Shown here: piece by piece, positions 9,501-18,562 of the stretch
Numbering within the stretch: the stretch's first letter is position 1
Layout of the letters: each line of letters opens with the position of its first letter
NCBI GenBank assembly: GCA_964023275.1
Contig: OZ029928.1
Span: 372,001-436,000, forward strand
Direction of reading: 5' to 3'
Source: Norana najaformis
Taxonomy: Eukaryota; Annelida; Clitellata; Crassiclitellata; Hormogastridae
Length of the DNA: 64,000 nt
Notes under the pieces: model-generated
The model's database searches: none
Told to the model about the DNA's origin: nothing
Seen by the model: only the letters and a program-made list of their open reading frames with translations
Program-made: the position numbers and the translations under genes

Positions 9501-10598
9501 TACGTCATTACCTTGGCCACAGCTAAGCTCAACACTGCTTACAGCCAACGGTTTTCCTCCTCCCCTCGCTTGACCTGAACAAATATTGGCATTCTGCCCA
9601 CTTATCAGATTGCTCAATTGGCAAACTTGTGCAGCTGAATCACTCGTTTGACCGCTGTTCTCTTGTTTATTTTCCAATCTGGGTTTGCCAGTAACAACTC
9701 CTATGATTAAGTCACTCACAGGATTGTCCATCACAACTGCTTCCACTCTGCCAACATAATATATGTCTTTGACATCTATGTATGCTGTTTTAAATGGTTT
9801 TGTTGATCCATCCGCCAGCTTACAATTCACTTTACGTCCTGTATACTGTGTGGGATTCACCAAATTAGATTTCACCACATAACACGTTGACCCTGTGTCG
9901 TACAGACAGTCAACTAACCTCCCTTTGACTAAAGCCTTCCCAGTGAAGTTACCTTTCACCACACTGGTCTCAGGTTTCTTAACCTCATCTCTTTTCGACA
10001 ACTGATTCCTGTCCAGTGTCTTTTGACATCTACAGAAGGCTATCTTGACTTCTGTTTCATCAATATTCCGTATTGATTGTTCATGCTCTTCGCAAGCCAT
10101 TGTGTTTTCATTATGTACACATGCCACCGTGTGAACTCGGTCACTTCGGTTATTCTTGGGACATGTATTTCTTTTGTGGTTCAGAGATCCACACGTCCAA
10201 CAACCCTGTTGACTAGTCGCTTCATTATTGACAGGTTTGGTTCTCCTGTCAAAGTTCCAACCTGACTTGAACTCTTGTCTGAATGGGCCTTTGCTTCCAT
10301 TCCATCCTCCCGTTTGAACTTTAGCTTGGGCTTTGTTCTGACTTTCGAAATTGCCTTTCTTATCAGACTTGTTAAATTGGTGGTTCTTAGGTTTCTCTCC
10401 ACCACTTCCCTTGCCATGTTCCATATCATGTGCGTCCAGGTAGGCTTGTGCACATTCAACCATCTGTGATAAGCTAAGCTTACCTTTCTCTTTGAGAAAT
10501 ACTCTCAGCTCCTTTCCGCAGGTCACGAAGAATTGGTCTCTCAACAACATCGTTTGCAGATCCTCAAACGTCTGTTCAAATCTGCCATCAACATCCAT
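6549..10598 (-). CDS. pol: Pol polyprotein, copy 1: gag end - protease - integrase - RT - RNase H
   Basis: A 1,349-aa open frame. Domains in order: the rest of Gag (residues 1-130), a CCHC zinc knuckle C133-C136-H141-C146, an aspartic protease site DTG at 234-236, an integrase zinc domain H494-H501-C531-C534, the integrase core D564, D624 and E660 (35 residues between the last two), a GPY/F-type module at 778-820, reverse transcriptase with FD at 1021-1022 and YVDD at 1082-1085, and RNase H with D1233, E1271-1274 region, D1299 and D1342. Integrase lies before reverse transcriptase, unlike standard Ty3/gypsy but as described for Gmr1-type elements. The RT sequence itself is gypsy-like. All catalytic residues appear present. 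The ATG at 10598 is probably internal to Gag and not a natural start. Confidence 0.93.
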   Translation of the reverse strand: MDVDGRFEQTFEDLQTMLLRDQFFVTCGKELRVFLKEKGKLSLSQMVECAQAYLDAHDMEHGKGSGGEKPKNHQFNKSDKKGNFESQNKAQAKVQTGGWNGSKGPFRQEFKSGWNFDRRTKPVNNEATSQQGCWTCGSLNHKRNTCPKNNRSDRVHTVACVHNENTMACEEHEQSIRNIDETEVKIAFCRCQKTLDRNQLSKRDEVKKPETSVVKGNFTGKALVKGRLVDCLYDTGSTCYVVKSNLVNPTQYTGRKVNCKLADGSTKPFKTAYIDVKDIYYVGRVEAVVMDNPVSDLIIGVVTGKPRLENKQENSGQTSDSAAQVCQLSNLISGQNANICSGQARGGGKPLAVSSVELSCGQGNDVTVRNDVDDWNSHAIADEGRGHLIAACETRAQIKQSPEMKKLRSLKITSLPDVKLSVEEISNLQKQDETLTKCWKSLHESNSSEGRRNHEYEVKKGLLYKRGKEVMSDQVSYKLVVPKTLRDTVMAVGHNALLSAHMGVKKTTLKVSQEFYWPGLNQDVKRFVMSCDLCQRFAGKASVSRAPLGHLPLIDVPFRMISVDLIGPIEPRSSKGNRYVLTIIDMSTRYPEAVPLRGITTEEVAEALFEVYCRMGIPERIHTDRGSQFTSDMMAEVNKLLLIRHTLTSPYHAMGNGCVERLNGTIKTALKKLIVEQPKEWDRFLAPLLFALRDAVHESHGFSSFELMFGRSCRGVVKILRELWTKEEVDEEVKDAYNYVLDLRERIEETCKIAQSEIERSQSKNKKYYDKKSRMRKFEIGDKVLLLIPVKTNKLMVQWEGPYLIQDRIGDYDYRVEIAPDKVKTYHVNMLKKYYERDAVRANDVIEEEEMVASVVTVVRDELEGENEEELLSMYNSVQKETYRDVDINPELEGVKRKELEELLHEFRDIFSDVPGKTDVVEHDIKLTSNEPVRSKAYPTPYGLRKEVDKELEAMLKNGIIERSDSAYAAPLVVVKKADGSNRLCCNYKELNKITIFDPEPMMSNDDVFNKLSGSQIYSKFDFCKGYWQIPMREEVKDLTTFICDKGLYRFKVMPFGLVNSASSYNRMIRKILEGSTNLESYVDDILAHTKGWKHHLSVLREFFTRVRRAKLTLKPKKCSVGYLKIDFLGHTIEGDMISPKAESVNKIAGLPIPKTKKQVRSFLGAVNYYRRFIPKCAEVMKPLTELTRKDVRNVIEWTPELERSFKELKEALTGAPILRLPDLEREFVLQTDASDSGIGAVLMQEIEGIKHPVAYASRKLVPRERKYSVEEKECLAMVWGVRKFERYLFGREFVVETDHCGLQYLKTGKITNARVMRWYLALQNYNFKVRYIKGSENVIADYLSRSLE

Positions 10599-11379
10599 TG
10601 ATGAAGGTACCTCTTAAGTCTTTCAATATACTGAAGAGGCGTCTCTCCTGTCTCCATTTGACTCTGCTTATACTTCTTCCGGTATCCTCCTTCTGTCAAC
10701 CTGAATCTCTTCAGAAGTTCCTGCTTAAGAACCTCATAGTTCTGTGAACTCTCCACAGGTAGTCTCTGGTACACTTCCAGTGCCTTGCCATTTAACGATC
10801 TGGCTAAGGTTATTTGGCTAAGGTTATTGCCCAAATCTCTTCTGGTACTTCAAATGCTTGACATGTCCTCTCAAATCTCAGCAGATTAGCATCAAGACAG
10901 TCTTTATCTTCACTGAAAACTGGCATTCGAACAAACTTAGAGTTGTGGTTTGGTCTGTTTGCAGCTACCACTGGTTCCTGATGGATTGACTCACGACTCT
11001 CAGCTCTTTGCACTTCAACTGCTGTTCGTGCCTCTAACTCACGCAGCCTGAATTCATATTCCATCCTACCCCGTTCCATCTCGAGATCCTCTTGACGTCT
11101 CTTGTCTTCTCTTTCTTCTTGCCTTCTCCTTTCCTCTCGTTCAAGCTCTTCTTGCCTTTTCCTTTCCTCTCGTTCAAGCTCTTCTTGCTTTATCTTGTCC
11201 TCTAGAGCTTCTTGCCTCCTCTTGTCTTCTAGGGCTTCTTGTCTTTTCTTTTCTTCTCGTTCAATCTCTTCTTGCCTTTTCTTTTCCTCCTGTTTCTGTT
11301 CAACATACCTCCTTAGTTCCTCATCCTTATATTCGAGGTCCATGGCCACCTTTACAAGTTTTTGCAATTCTGCAGCCAT
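10541..11379 (-). pseudogene. gag: Gag, copy 1, broken by a 14-bp duplication and a second frame change
   Basis: The first frame starts at ATG 11379 (MAAELQKLVKVAMDLEYKDE) and is dominated by a Glu/Arg/Lys/Gln-rich coiled coil (about residues 25-110, many RRQEE units). It then enters a globular part ending at EEIWAI. At 10801-10828 the 14-bp unit TGGCTAAGGTTATT occurs twice in tandem, which shifts the frame. Gag continues in the 10541-10834 frame (LARSLNGKALEVYQRLP, YIERLKRYL) and then shifts again into the start of the pol frame (LLRDQFFVTC, AQAYLDAH). This text resembles the retrotransposon Gag/SCAN-like capsid domain. I see no clear slippery heptamer at either break, so both look like mutations. 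Gag would not be made intact. Confidence 0.75.
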
Positions 11380-11688
11380 TATGTATGTTAAGGATTGTTT
11401 CCTTAATATTCAATATAGGCACTGGTGGCACTATATAATTCTCTCCCTTTTCAACAATTACAACCACTGGGCTTTGACCTCAGTATTTATGCAATCACAT
11501 GCACTTGTTAATGACGTTTATTCAACACGTCATACAAATCCGATGATTTGGTTATCTCAACCAACCATCCAATCCAGAATAATCCAAGGATTCTATTCTT
11601 GAATTCGAACTCCCAATTGTCTGTGTACAATGAGACTTCCCTATATGCAAGTTCGATCCCAGTCGGTCTCCAAATAGATGCAAGTTCT

Positions 11689-11709
11689 ATCCCGGACGAC
11701 GAGCTCCCA
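11689..11709 (-). other. primer-binding site candidate, copy 1 (tRNA-Pro-like)
   Basis: Reading the minus strand inward from the 5' LTR end gives TCTATT and then TTGGGAGCTCG followed by CGTCCGGGAT. This resembles a tRNA-Pro 3'-end complement with a 3-base CGT insertion. A degenerate second copy of the unit lies at 11655-11680. The duplicate site at 18536-18556 is identical. Confidence 0.5.
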
Positions 11710-11715
11710 AATAGA

Positions 11716-13240
11716 TGTAACCCCCTTTCTAAATCCTCCTTTGTCTAGATCTAGTGACTATAGATGGCAGTCACTTTACATTACCTCATGGTACCTACAA
11801 GCTTGTTTAGGCTGTAGGTAGATATACATGTTAATTGGGGTTTTGTCTCCTGATATGATAATTATAGGTCAGACTCAAATCAACATGCAATATCTAGCGG
11901 AAATTGTAAGGATATTACAATAGCTCGTATCTTTCCACTACCATCTTGTATTATAATGTCTGATTGAATAAGAATGAACAAAGTCAATTGTTGCAAATCA
12001 ATCAATGTATTATATATAGTTCAATGACTTAATTAATGCTTAATTAAGGCCAGCTTCTTATCAAGCCTAGATCTTTAACACTACCCACCCACAAGCTTGG
12101 ATGGCCATTTCCCCTGTGCACTGACTCTGATGAAGTCTGAACAGTTTCACTGTAAGTTGCAGTGAGTTGGCATCGACGTAGTAGGATAAGATTGTCACTC
12201 ACCACTAGCTGTCTCTGCACAAACGATTCTTTTCACCACGCCGACATACCCTTGGATAAAAGTCTTTCGTAGAAGGTATTTTGAGCGAAATCCTTGCTGT
12301 TCAAGGATGAGAATCCACGCGATTCGATCGTTATCGTCCGAAGGAATGTTCCTTGACGAGATGTGGTTGCACTGTAGAGTCGAAGACTTTTAACTCGCGC
12401 CGCTAAGTCCGTTTCGAAGCAATTACATGGAATTAATCCAAACTTCCAGACGTTAGTTTCTTGATGAACACTTTGTCAGTTCGCAACCGAAACACAGGTG
12501 AAGAACCCGTAATACATGAGCCTTTATATACTCATTATTCGAGAAAACAGTTCGACTTGACAAGTCCGCAACTGATCACTTATTTCTCGGAGTCACGCTG
12601 AATTGTAACTAGGACCTTCCTGTACAAAATCCAGCCGTGAACTGAACTTCTTCAACGGTTTTCACCGCGAATCGACATCGTCAAACGGTTGGCCGAAAGT
12701 GTCGTCTGCATCTTTCACCCACATTTGCAGTGATTTCAGCGTCCTTCGTTGAGATAGTCGTCTGCTCCTTGTTTACTAATGATATGGAGTTACGTCCACT
12801 GCGCCCCCTTATTGGCTGGCTACTTCCAATGGCAACGTGCTGCCATTGGCCGAAAATCCCCCAAGTAAAATCCCGATTGGCTGACAATCGAAACATCGGT
12901 TTGAAATCTCCTTCGAAATGACTCGCAAACTTTGGCAGATTGCGAATAAAACAATTCATCAACATTCACGTTGATCACACGTAAAAATAGTTCAGAAACC
13001 CATTCATTGTTCCCCGTAATTAGTATATTTTTAGACCCTATGCTGGCCTTGCTATTTTGGTTAGTTTAAACGCCCTAAGCCGGCCATGTATCTTAAGTGA
13101 GTAATCGCGTTAGTCAACACAAACGCTTATTCTAACATACGCAAAACCATGTCAATTATATGCATAGTTCATACAATAGCAATAGCAAAATCAACTGAAC
13201 TTGATCAACATAGCGAGAACATATATAGATTTAGTCTACA
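11716..13240 (-). repeat. LTR copy 2 (shared central LTR)
   Basis: This copy serves as 5' LTR for the left internal region and 3' LTR for the right one. It has C at 11735 like LTR3, where LTR1 has G at 4888. That is what a recombinant LTR (outer end from LTR3, remainder from either) would show. Confidence 0.95.
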
Positions 13241-13254
13241 ACACTCCCCTACTC
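13241..13254 (-). other. polypurine tract of retrotransposon copy 2
   Basis: Identical to the tract beside LTR1: minus-strand GTAGGGGAGTGT directly before LTR2. Confidence 0.65.
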
Positions 13255-13395
13255 AGGAAAATTTAGCATAAATTTTTAACAAACGAATCACATAATATTT
13301 CTCGCATGTAGCAATCACACACTTAATTACACTAATTAAACACTATCTACATTCTTCTACGACTAACTTGTCTTACTGACTTATTACCTAATCAC

Positions 13396-16300
13396 TTACT
13401 CTAAACTTCTACTAAGGTAATCTGCAATCACATTCTCAGATCCCTTTATATACCTCACCTTGAAATTATAATTCTGCAAGGCTAAGTACCACCTCATCAC
13501 TCTAGCATTGGTAATTTTCCCCGTCTTAAGGTATTGGAGTCCACAATGATCTGTCTCCACCACAAACTCTCGTCCAAACAAATATCTCTCGAACTTCCGC
13601 ACACCCCACACCATGGCTAGACATTCTTTCTCCTCAACAGAATACTTTCTCTCTCGAGGTACTAGCTTCCTACTTGCATATGCCACTGGGTGTTTGATTC
13701 CCTCAATTTCCTGCATCAAGACAGCTCCTATGCCACTATCTGAAGCATCTGTCTGAAGCACAAACTCTCTTTCTAAATCAGGCAATCTCAGTATTGGAGC
13801 TCCTGTCAATGCTTCTTTAAGTTCCTTGAATGACCTTTCAAGTTCAGGTGTCCATTCAATCACATTCCTTACATCTTTTCTAGTTAACTCAGTCAGTGGT
13901 TTCATTACCTCAGCACACTTTGGTATGAATCGACGATAATAATTCACTGCTCCAAGGAAACTACGCACTTGCTTCTTAGTCTTAGGAATTGGTAATCCTG
14001 CAATCTTGTTGACTGATTCAGCCTTTGGGCTAATCATATCACCTTCTATGGTGTGTCCCAGAAAATCGATTTTCAAGTACCCAACACTACACTTCTTGGG
14101 CTTCAACGTCAATTTCGCTCTCCTGACTCTGGTAAAGAATTCCCTCAGAACACTAAGGTGATGTTTCCAACCTTTAGTATGAGCCAAAATGTCGTCAACA
14201 TAGCTCTCGAGATTTGTTGACCCTTCAAGTATCTTCCTGATCATGCGGTTATAACTTGAAGCACTATTGACCAATCCAAAAGGCATAACCTTGAATCGAT
14301 ACAACCCTTTGTCACAAATGAAAGTGGTCAAATCCTTGACTTCCTCCCTCATCGGTATTTGCCAATATCCTTTGCAGAAATCAAACTTGCTGTATATTTG
14401 ACTTCCACTCAGCTTATTGAAGACGTCATCATTCGACATCATCGGTTCAGGATCAAATATTGTTATCTTGTTCAACTCTTTGTAGTTGCAACACAATCGA
14501 TTCGACCCATCAGCCTTCTTCACAACCACCAAAGGCGCAGCATATGCTGAATCAGATCTTTCTATGATCCCATTCTTCAACATTGCTTCCAACTCCTTGT
14601 CCACTTCTTTCCGTAAACCATAAGGTGTCGGATAAGCCTTAGATCTTACCGGTTCATTACTAGTCAGCTTTATGTCATGCTCGACTACATCTGTCTTTCC
14701 AGGTACATCAGAGAAAATGTCACGGAACTCATGCAACAGTTCCTCCAACTCCTTCCTCTTCACTCCTTCAAGTTCAGGATTAATGTCAACATCCCGGTAT
14801 GTCTCCTTCTGAACACTGTTATACATAGACAACAATTCTTCTTCATTCTCACCTTCTAATTCATCTCTCACAACTGTCACTACTGATGCCACCATTTCCT
14901 CTTCTTCTATCACATCATTGGCTCTCACGGCATCACGCTCATAATACTTCTTGAGCATGTTCACATGATATGTCTTCACCTTATCTGGAGCTATCTCAAC
15001 CCGATAATCATAATCTCCAATTCGATCTTGAATCAGATACGGTCCTTCCCACTGAACCATTAATTTATTGGTCTTAACAGGTATCAACAGAAGCACCTTG
15101 TCACCAATCTCAAATTTTCTCATCCTCGACTTCTTGTCATAATACTTCTTGTTCTTGCTCTGCGACCTTTCTATTTCGCTTTGTGCAATCTTGCAGGTCT
15201 CCTCAATTCTTTCTCTCAAATCTAACACATAGTTGTATGCATCCTTCACTTCCTCATCAACTTCTTCCTTTGTCCACAACTCTCTCAGGATTTTCACAAC
15301 TCCACGACAACTCCTCCCGAACATCAGTTCAAAAGAACTGAATCCATGGCTTTCATGGACAGCATCTCTTAGTGCAAACAACAAAGGCGCAAGGAAACGA
15401 TCCCATTCCTTGGGTTGTTCCACAATCAATTTCTTTAGAGCAGTCTTAATGGTGCCATTAAGCCTCTCGACACATCCATTACCCATTGCATGGTAAGGAC
15501 TAGTCAATGTGTGTCGGATCAATAACAATTTATTGACTTCCGCCATCATGTCAGATGTGAACTGGCTTCCACGATCTGTATGGATCCTCTCAGGAATTCC
15601 CATTCGACAATATACTTCGAATAGAGCTTCAGCCACTTCCTCTGTGGTAATCCCTCTCAACGGCACTGCTTCCGGATATCTGGTACTCATGTCAATGATT
15701 GTCAACACATAGCGATTGCCTTTGCTAGACCGAGGTTCGATTGGTCCGATCAAATCTACAGAGATCATTCGGAACGGAACATCGATTAGTGGCAAATGTC
15801 CCAACGGTGCTCTGCTTACCGAAGCTTTGCCCGCAAACCTTTGACATAAGTCGCAACTCATCACAAATCTTTTCACATCCTGATTTAATCCTGGCCAGTA
15901 AAACTCTTGACTGACTTTCAACGTGGTCTTCTTTACTCCCATGTGAGCTGACAACAAGGCATTGTGTCCAACTGCCATTACTGTGTCTCTAAGAGTCTTT
16001 GGTACCACTAGCTTATAGCTGACTTGGTCACTCATTACCTCTTTGCCACGCTTGTACAGCAATCCCTTTTTCACTTCGTACTCATGATTCCGTCTACCTT
16101 CACTGGAATTAGACTCGTGCAAGCTCTTCCAACATTTTGTCAGAGTTTCATCTTGCTTCTGCAAGTTACTGATTTCTTCCACACTAAGTTTCACATCAGG
16201 TAAACTAGTGATCTTTAAAGATCTCAGTTTCTTCATTTCAGGGCTTTGCTTAATCTGTGCACGTGTTTCACACGCTGCTATCAAATGACCTCGACCTTCG

Positions 16301-17445
16301 TCGGCTATTGCATGCGAATTCCAATCATCGACGTCATTTCTTACTGTTACGTCATTACCTTGGCCACAGCTAAGCTCAACACTGCTTACAGCCAACGGTT
16401 TTCCTCCTCCCCTCGCTTGACCTGAACAAATATTGGCATTCTGCCCACTTATCAGATTGCTCAATTGGCAAACTTGTGCAGCTGAATCACTCGTTTGACC
16501 GCTGTTCTCTTGTTTATTTTCCAATCTGGGTTTGCCAGTAACAACTCCTATGATTAAGTCACTCACAGGATTGTCCATCACAACTGCTTCCACTCTGCCA
16601 ACATAATATATGTCTTTGACATCTATGTATGCTGTTTTAAATGGTTTTGTTGATCCATCCGCCAGCTTACAATTCACTTTACGTCCTGTATACTGTGTGG
16701 GATTCACCAAATTAGATTTCACCACATAACACGTTGACCCTGTGTCGTACAGACAGTCAACTAACCTCCCTTTGACTAAAGCCTTCCCAGTGAAGTTACC
16801 TTTCACCACACTGGTCTCAGGTTTCTTAACCTCATCTCTTTTCGACAACTGATTCCTGTCCAGTGTCTTTTGACATCTACAGAAGGCTATCTTGACTTCT
16901 GTTTCATCAATATTCCGTATTGATTGTTCATGCTCTTCGCAAGCCATTGTGTTTTCATTATGTACACATGCCACCGTGTGAACTCGGTCACTTCGGTTAT
17001 TCTTGGGACATGTATTTCTTTTGTGGTTCAGAGATCCACACGTCCAACAACCCTGTTGACTAGTCGCTTCATTATTGACAGGTTTGGTTCTCCTGTCAAA
17101 GTTCCAACCTGACTTGAACTCTTGTCTGAATGGGCCTTTGCTTCCATTCCATCCTCCCGTTTGAACTTTAGCTTGGGCTTTGTTCTGACTTTCGAAATTG
17201 CCTTTCTTATCAGACTTGTTAAATTGGTGGTTCTTAGGTTTCTCTCCACCACTTCCCTTGCCATGTTCCATATCATGTGCGTCCAGGTAGGCTTGTGCAC
17301 ATTCAACCATCTGTGATAAGCTAAGCTTACCTTTCTCTTTGAGAAATACTCTCAGCTCCTTTCCGCAGGTCACGAAGAATTGGTCTCTCAACAACATCGT
17401 TTGCAGATCCTCAAACGTCTGTTCAAATCTGCCATCAACATCCAT
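13396..17445 (-). CDS. pol: Pol polyprotein, copy 2 (identical protein to copy 1)
   Basis: This 1,349-aa frame gives the same protein as the frame at 6549-10598, with the same CCHC knuckle, DTG protease, HHCC and D,D35E integrase, YVDD reverse transcriptase and RNase H in the same order. The identity over 4 kb shows that the two units share a very recent common origin, by unequal recombination or as an assembly duplication. It is complete and could supply enzymes in trans, but the Gag upstream is broken in this copy too. Confidence 0.93.
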   Translation of the reverse strand: MDVDGRFEQTFEDLQTMLLRDQFFVTCGKELRVFLKEKGKLSLSQMVECAQAYLDAHDMEHGKGSGGEKPKNHQFNKSDKKGNFESQNKAQAKVQTGGWNGSKGPFRQEFKSGWNFDRRTKPVNNEATSQQGCWTCGSLNHKRNTCPKNNRSDRVHTVACVHNENTMACEEHEQSIRNIDETEVKIAFCRCQKTLDRNQLSKRDEVKKPETSVVKGNFTGKALVKGRLVDCLYDTGSTCYVVKSNLVNPTQYTGRKVNCKLADGSTKPFKTAYIDVKDIYYVGRVEAVVMDNPVSDLIIGVVTGKPRLENKQENSGQTSDSAAQVCQLSNLISGQNANICSGQARGGGKPLAVSSVELSCGQGNDVTVRNDVDDWNSHAIADEGRGHLIAACETRAQIKQSPEMKKLRSLKITSLPDVKLSVEEISNLQKQDETLTKCWKSLHESNSSEGRRNHEYEVKKGLLYKRGKEVMSDQVSYKLVVPKTLRDTVMAVGHNALLSAHMGVKKTTLKVSQEFYWPGLNQDVKRFVMSCDLCQRFAGKASVSRAPLGHLPLIDVPFRMISVDLIGPIEPRSSKGNRYVLTIIDMSTRYPEAVPLRGITTEEVAEALFEVYCRMGIPERIHTDRGSQFTSDMMAEVNKLLLIRHTLTSPYHAMGNGCVERLNGTIKTALKKLIVEQPKEWDRFLAPLLFALRDAVHESHGFSSFELMFGRSCRGVVKILRELWTKEEVDEEVKDAYNYVLDLRERIEETCKIAQSEIERSQSKNKKYYDKKSRMRKFEIGDKVLLLIPVKTNKLMVQWEGPYLIQDRIGDYDYRVEIAPDKVKTYHVNMLKKYYERDAVRANDVIEEEEMVASVVTVVRDELEGENEEELLSMYNSVQKETYRDVDINPELEGVKRKELEELLHEFRDIFSDVPGKTDVVEHDIKLTSNEPVRSKAYPTPYGLRKEVDKELEAMLKNGIIERSDSAYAAPLVVVKKADGSNRLCCNYKELNKITIFDPEPMMSNDDVFNKLSGSQIYSKFDFCKGYWQIPMREEVKDLTTFICDKGLYRFKVMPFGLVNSASSYNRMIRKILEGSTNLESYVDDILAHTKGWKHHLSVLREFFTRVRRAKLTLKPKKCSVGYLKIDFLGHTIEGDMISPKAESVNKIAGLPIPKTKKQVRSFLGAVNYYRRFIPKCAEVMKPLTELTRKDVRNVIEWTPELERSFKELKEALTGAPILRLPDLEREFVLQTDASDSGIGAVLMQEIEGIKHPVAYASRKLVPRERKYSVEEKECLAMVWGVRKFERYLFGREFVVETDHCGLQYLKTGKITNARVMRWYLALQNYNFKVRYIKGSENVIADYLSRSLE

Positions 17446-18226
17446 TGATGAAGGTACCTCTTAAGTCTTTCAATATACTGAAGAGGCGTCTCTCCTGTCT
17501 CCATTTGACTCTGCTTATACTTCTTCCGGTATCCTCCTTCTGTCAACCTGAATCTCTTCAGAAGTTCCTGCTTAAGAACCTCATAGTTCTGTGAACTCTC
17601 CACAGGTAGTCTCTGGTACACTTCCAGTGCCTTGCCATTTAACGATCTGGCTAAGGTTATTTGGCTAAGGTTATTGCCCAAATCTCTTCTGGTACTTCAA
17701 ATGCTTGACATGTCCTCTCAAATCTCAGCAGATTAGCATCAAGACAGTCTTTATCTTCACTGAAAACTGGCATTCGAACAAACTTAGAGTTGTGGTTTGG
17801 TCTGTTTGCAGCTACCACTGGTTCCTGATGGATTGACTCACGACTCTCAGCTCTTTGCACTTCAACTGCTGTTCGTGCCTCTAACTCACGCAGCCTGAAT
17901 TCATATTCCATCCTACCCCGTTCCATCTCGAGATCCTCTTGACGTCTCTTGTCTTCTCTTTCTTCTTGCCTTCTCCTTTCCTCTCGTTCAAGCTCTTCTT
18001 GCCTTTTCCTTTCCTCTCGTTCAAGCTCTTCTTGCTTTATCTTGTCCTCTAGAGCTTCTTGCCTCCTCTTGTCTTCTAGGGCTTCTTGTCTTTTCTTTTC
18101 TTCTCGTTCAATCTCTTCTTGCCTTTTCTTTTCCTCCTGTTTCTGTTCAACATACCTCCTTAGTTCCTCATCCTTATATTCGAGGTCCATGGCCACCTTT
18201 ACAAGTTTTTGCAATTCTGCAGCCAT
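17388..18226 (-). pseudogene. gag: Gag, copy 2, with the same two breaks
   Basis: It has the same coiled-coil frame (17657-18226) and follow-on frame (17388-17681) as copy 1. The 14-bp tandem duplication recurs at 17648-17675, and the second frame change recurs at the junction with pol. Shared lesions mean that the duplication of the element followed the damage, so two independent insertions of a functional parent are unlikely. Confidence 0.75.
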
Positions 18227-18535
18227 TATGTATGTTAAGGATTGTTTCCTTAATATTCAATATAGGCACTGGTGGCACTATATAATTCTCTCCCTTTTCA
18301 ACAATTACAACCACTGGGCTTTGACCTCAGTATTTATGCAATCACATGCACTTGTTAATGACGTTTATTCAACACGTCATACAAATCCGATGATTTGGTT
18401 ATCTCAACCAACCATCCAATCCAGAATAATCCAAGGATTCTATTCTTGAATTCGAACTCCCAATTGTCTGTGTACAATGAGACTTCCCTATATGCAAGTT
18501 CGATCCCAGTCGGTCTCCAAATAGATGCAAGTTCT

Positions 18536-18556
18536 ATCCCGGACGACGAGCTCCCA
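18536..18556 (-). other. primer-binding site candidate, copy 2
   Basis: Same tRNA-Pro-like sequence as at 11689-11709, six bases inside the 5' LTR (LTR3). Confidence 0.5.
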
Positions 18557-18562
18557 AATAGA

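Noticed and set aside
10541..10834. Programmed -1 frameshift between Gag and Pol
   Set aside because: No X-XXY-YYZ heptamer or clear stem-loop was seen at the frame change, and it falls within the capsid-like domain rather than at the gag end.
11102..11602. 166-aa Ser/Leu-rich ORF on the plus strand (also 17949-18449)
   Set aside because: It is the antisense shadow of the Glu/Arg-rich Gag coiled coil; the SSCLLLSS pattern is what reverse-complemented RRQEE codons give.
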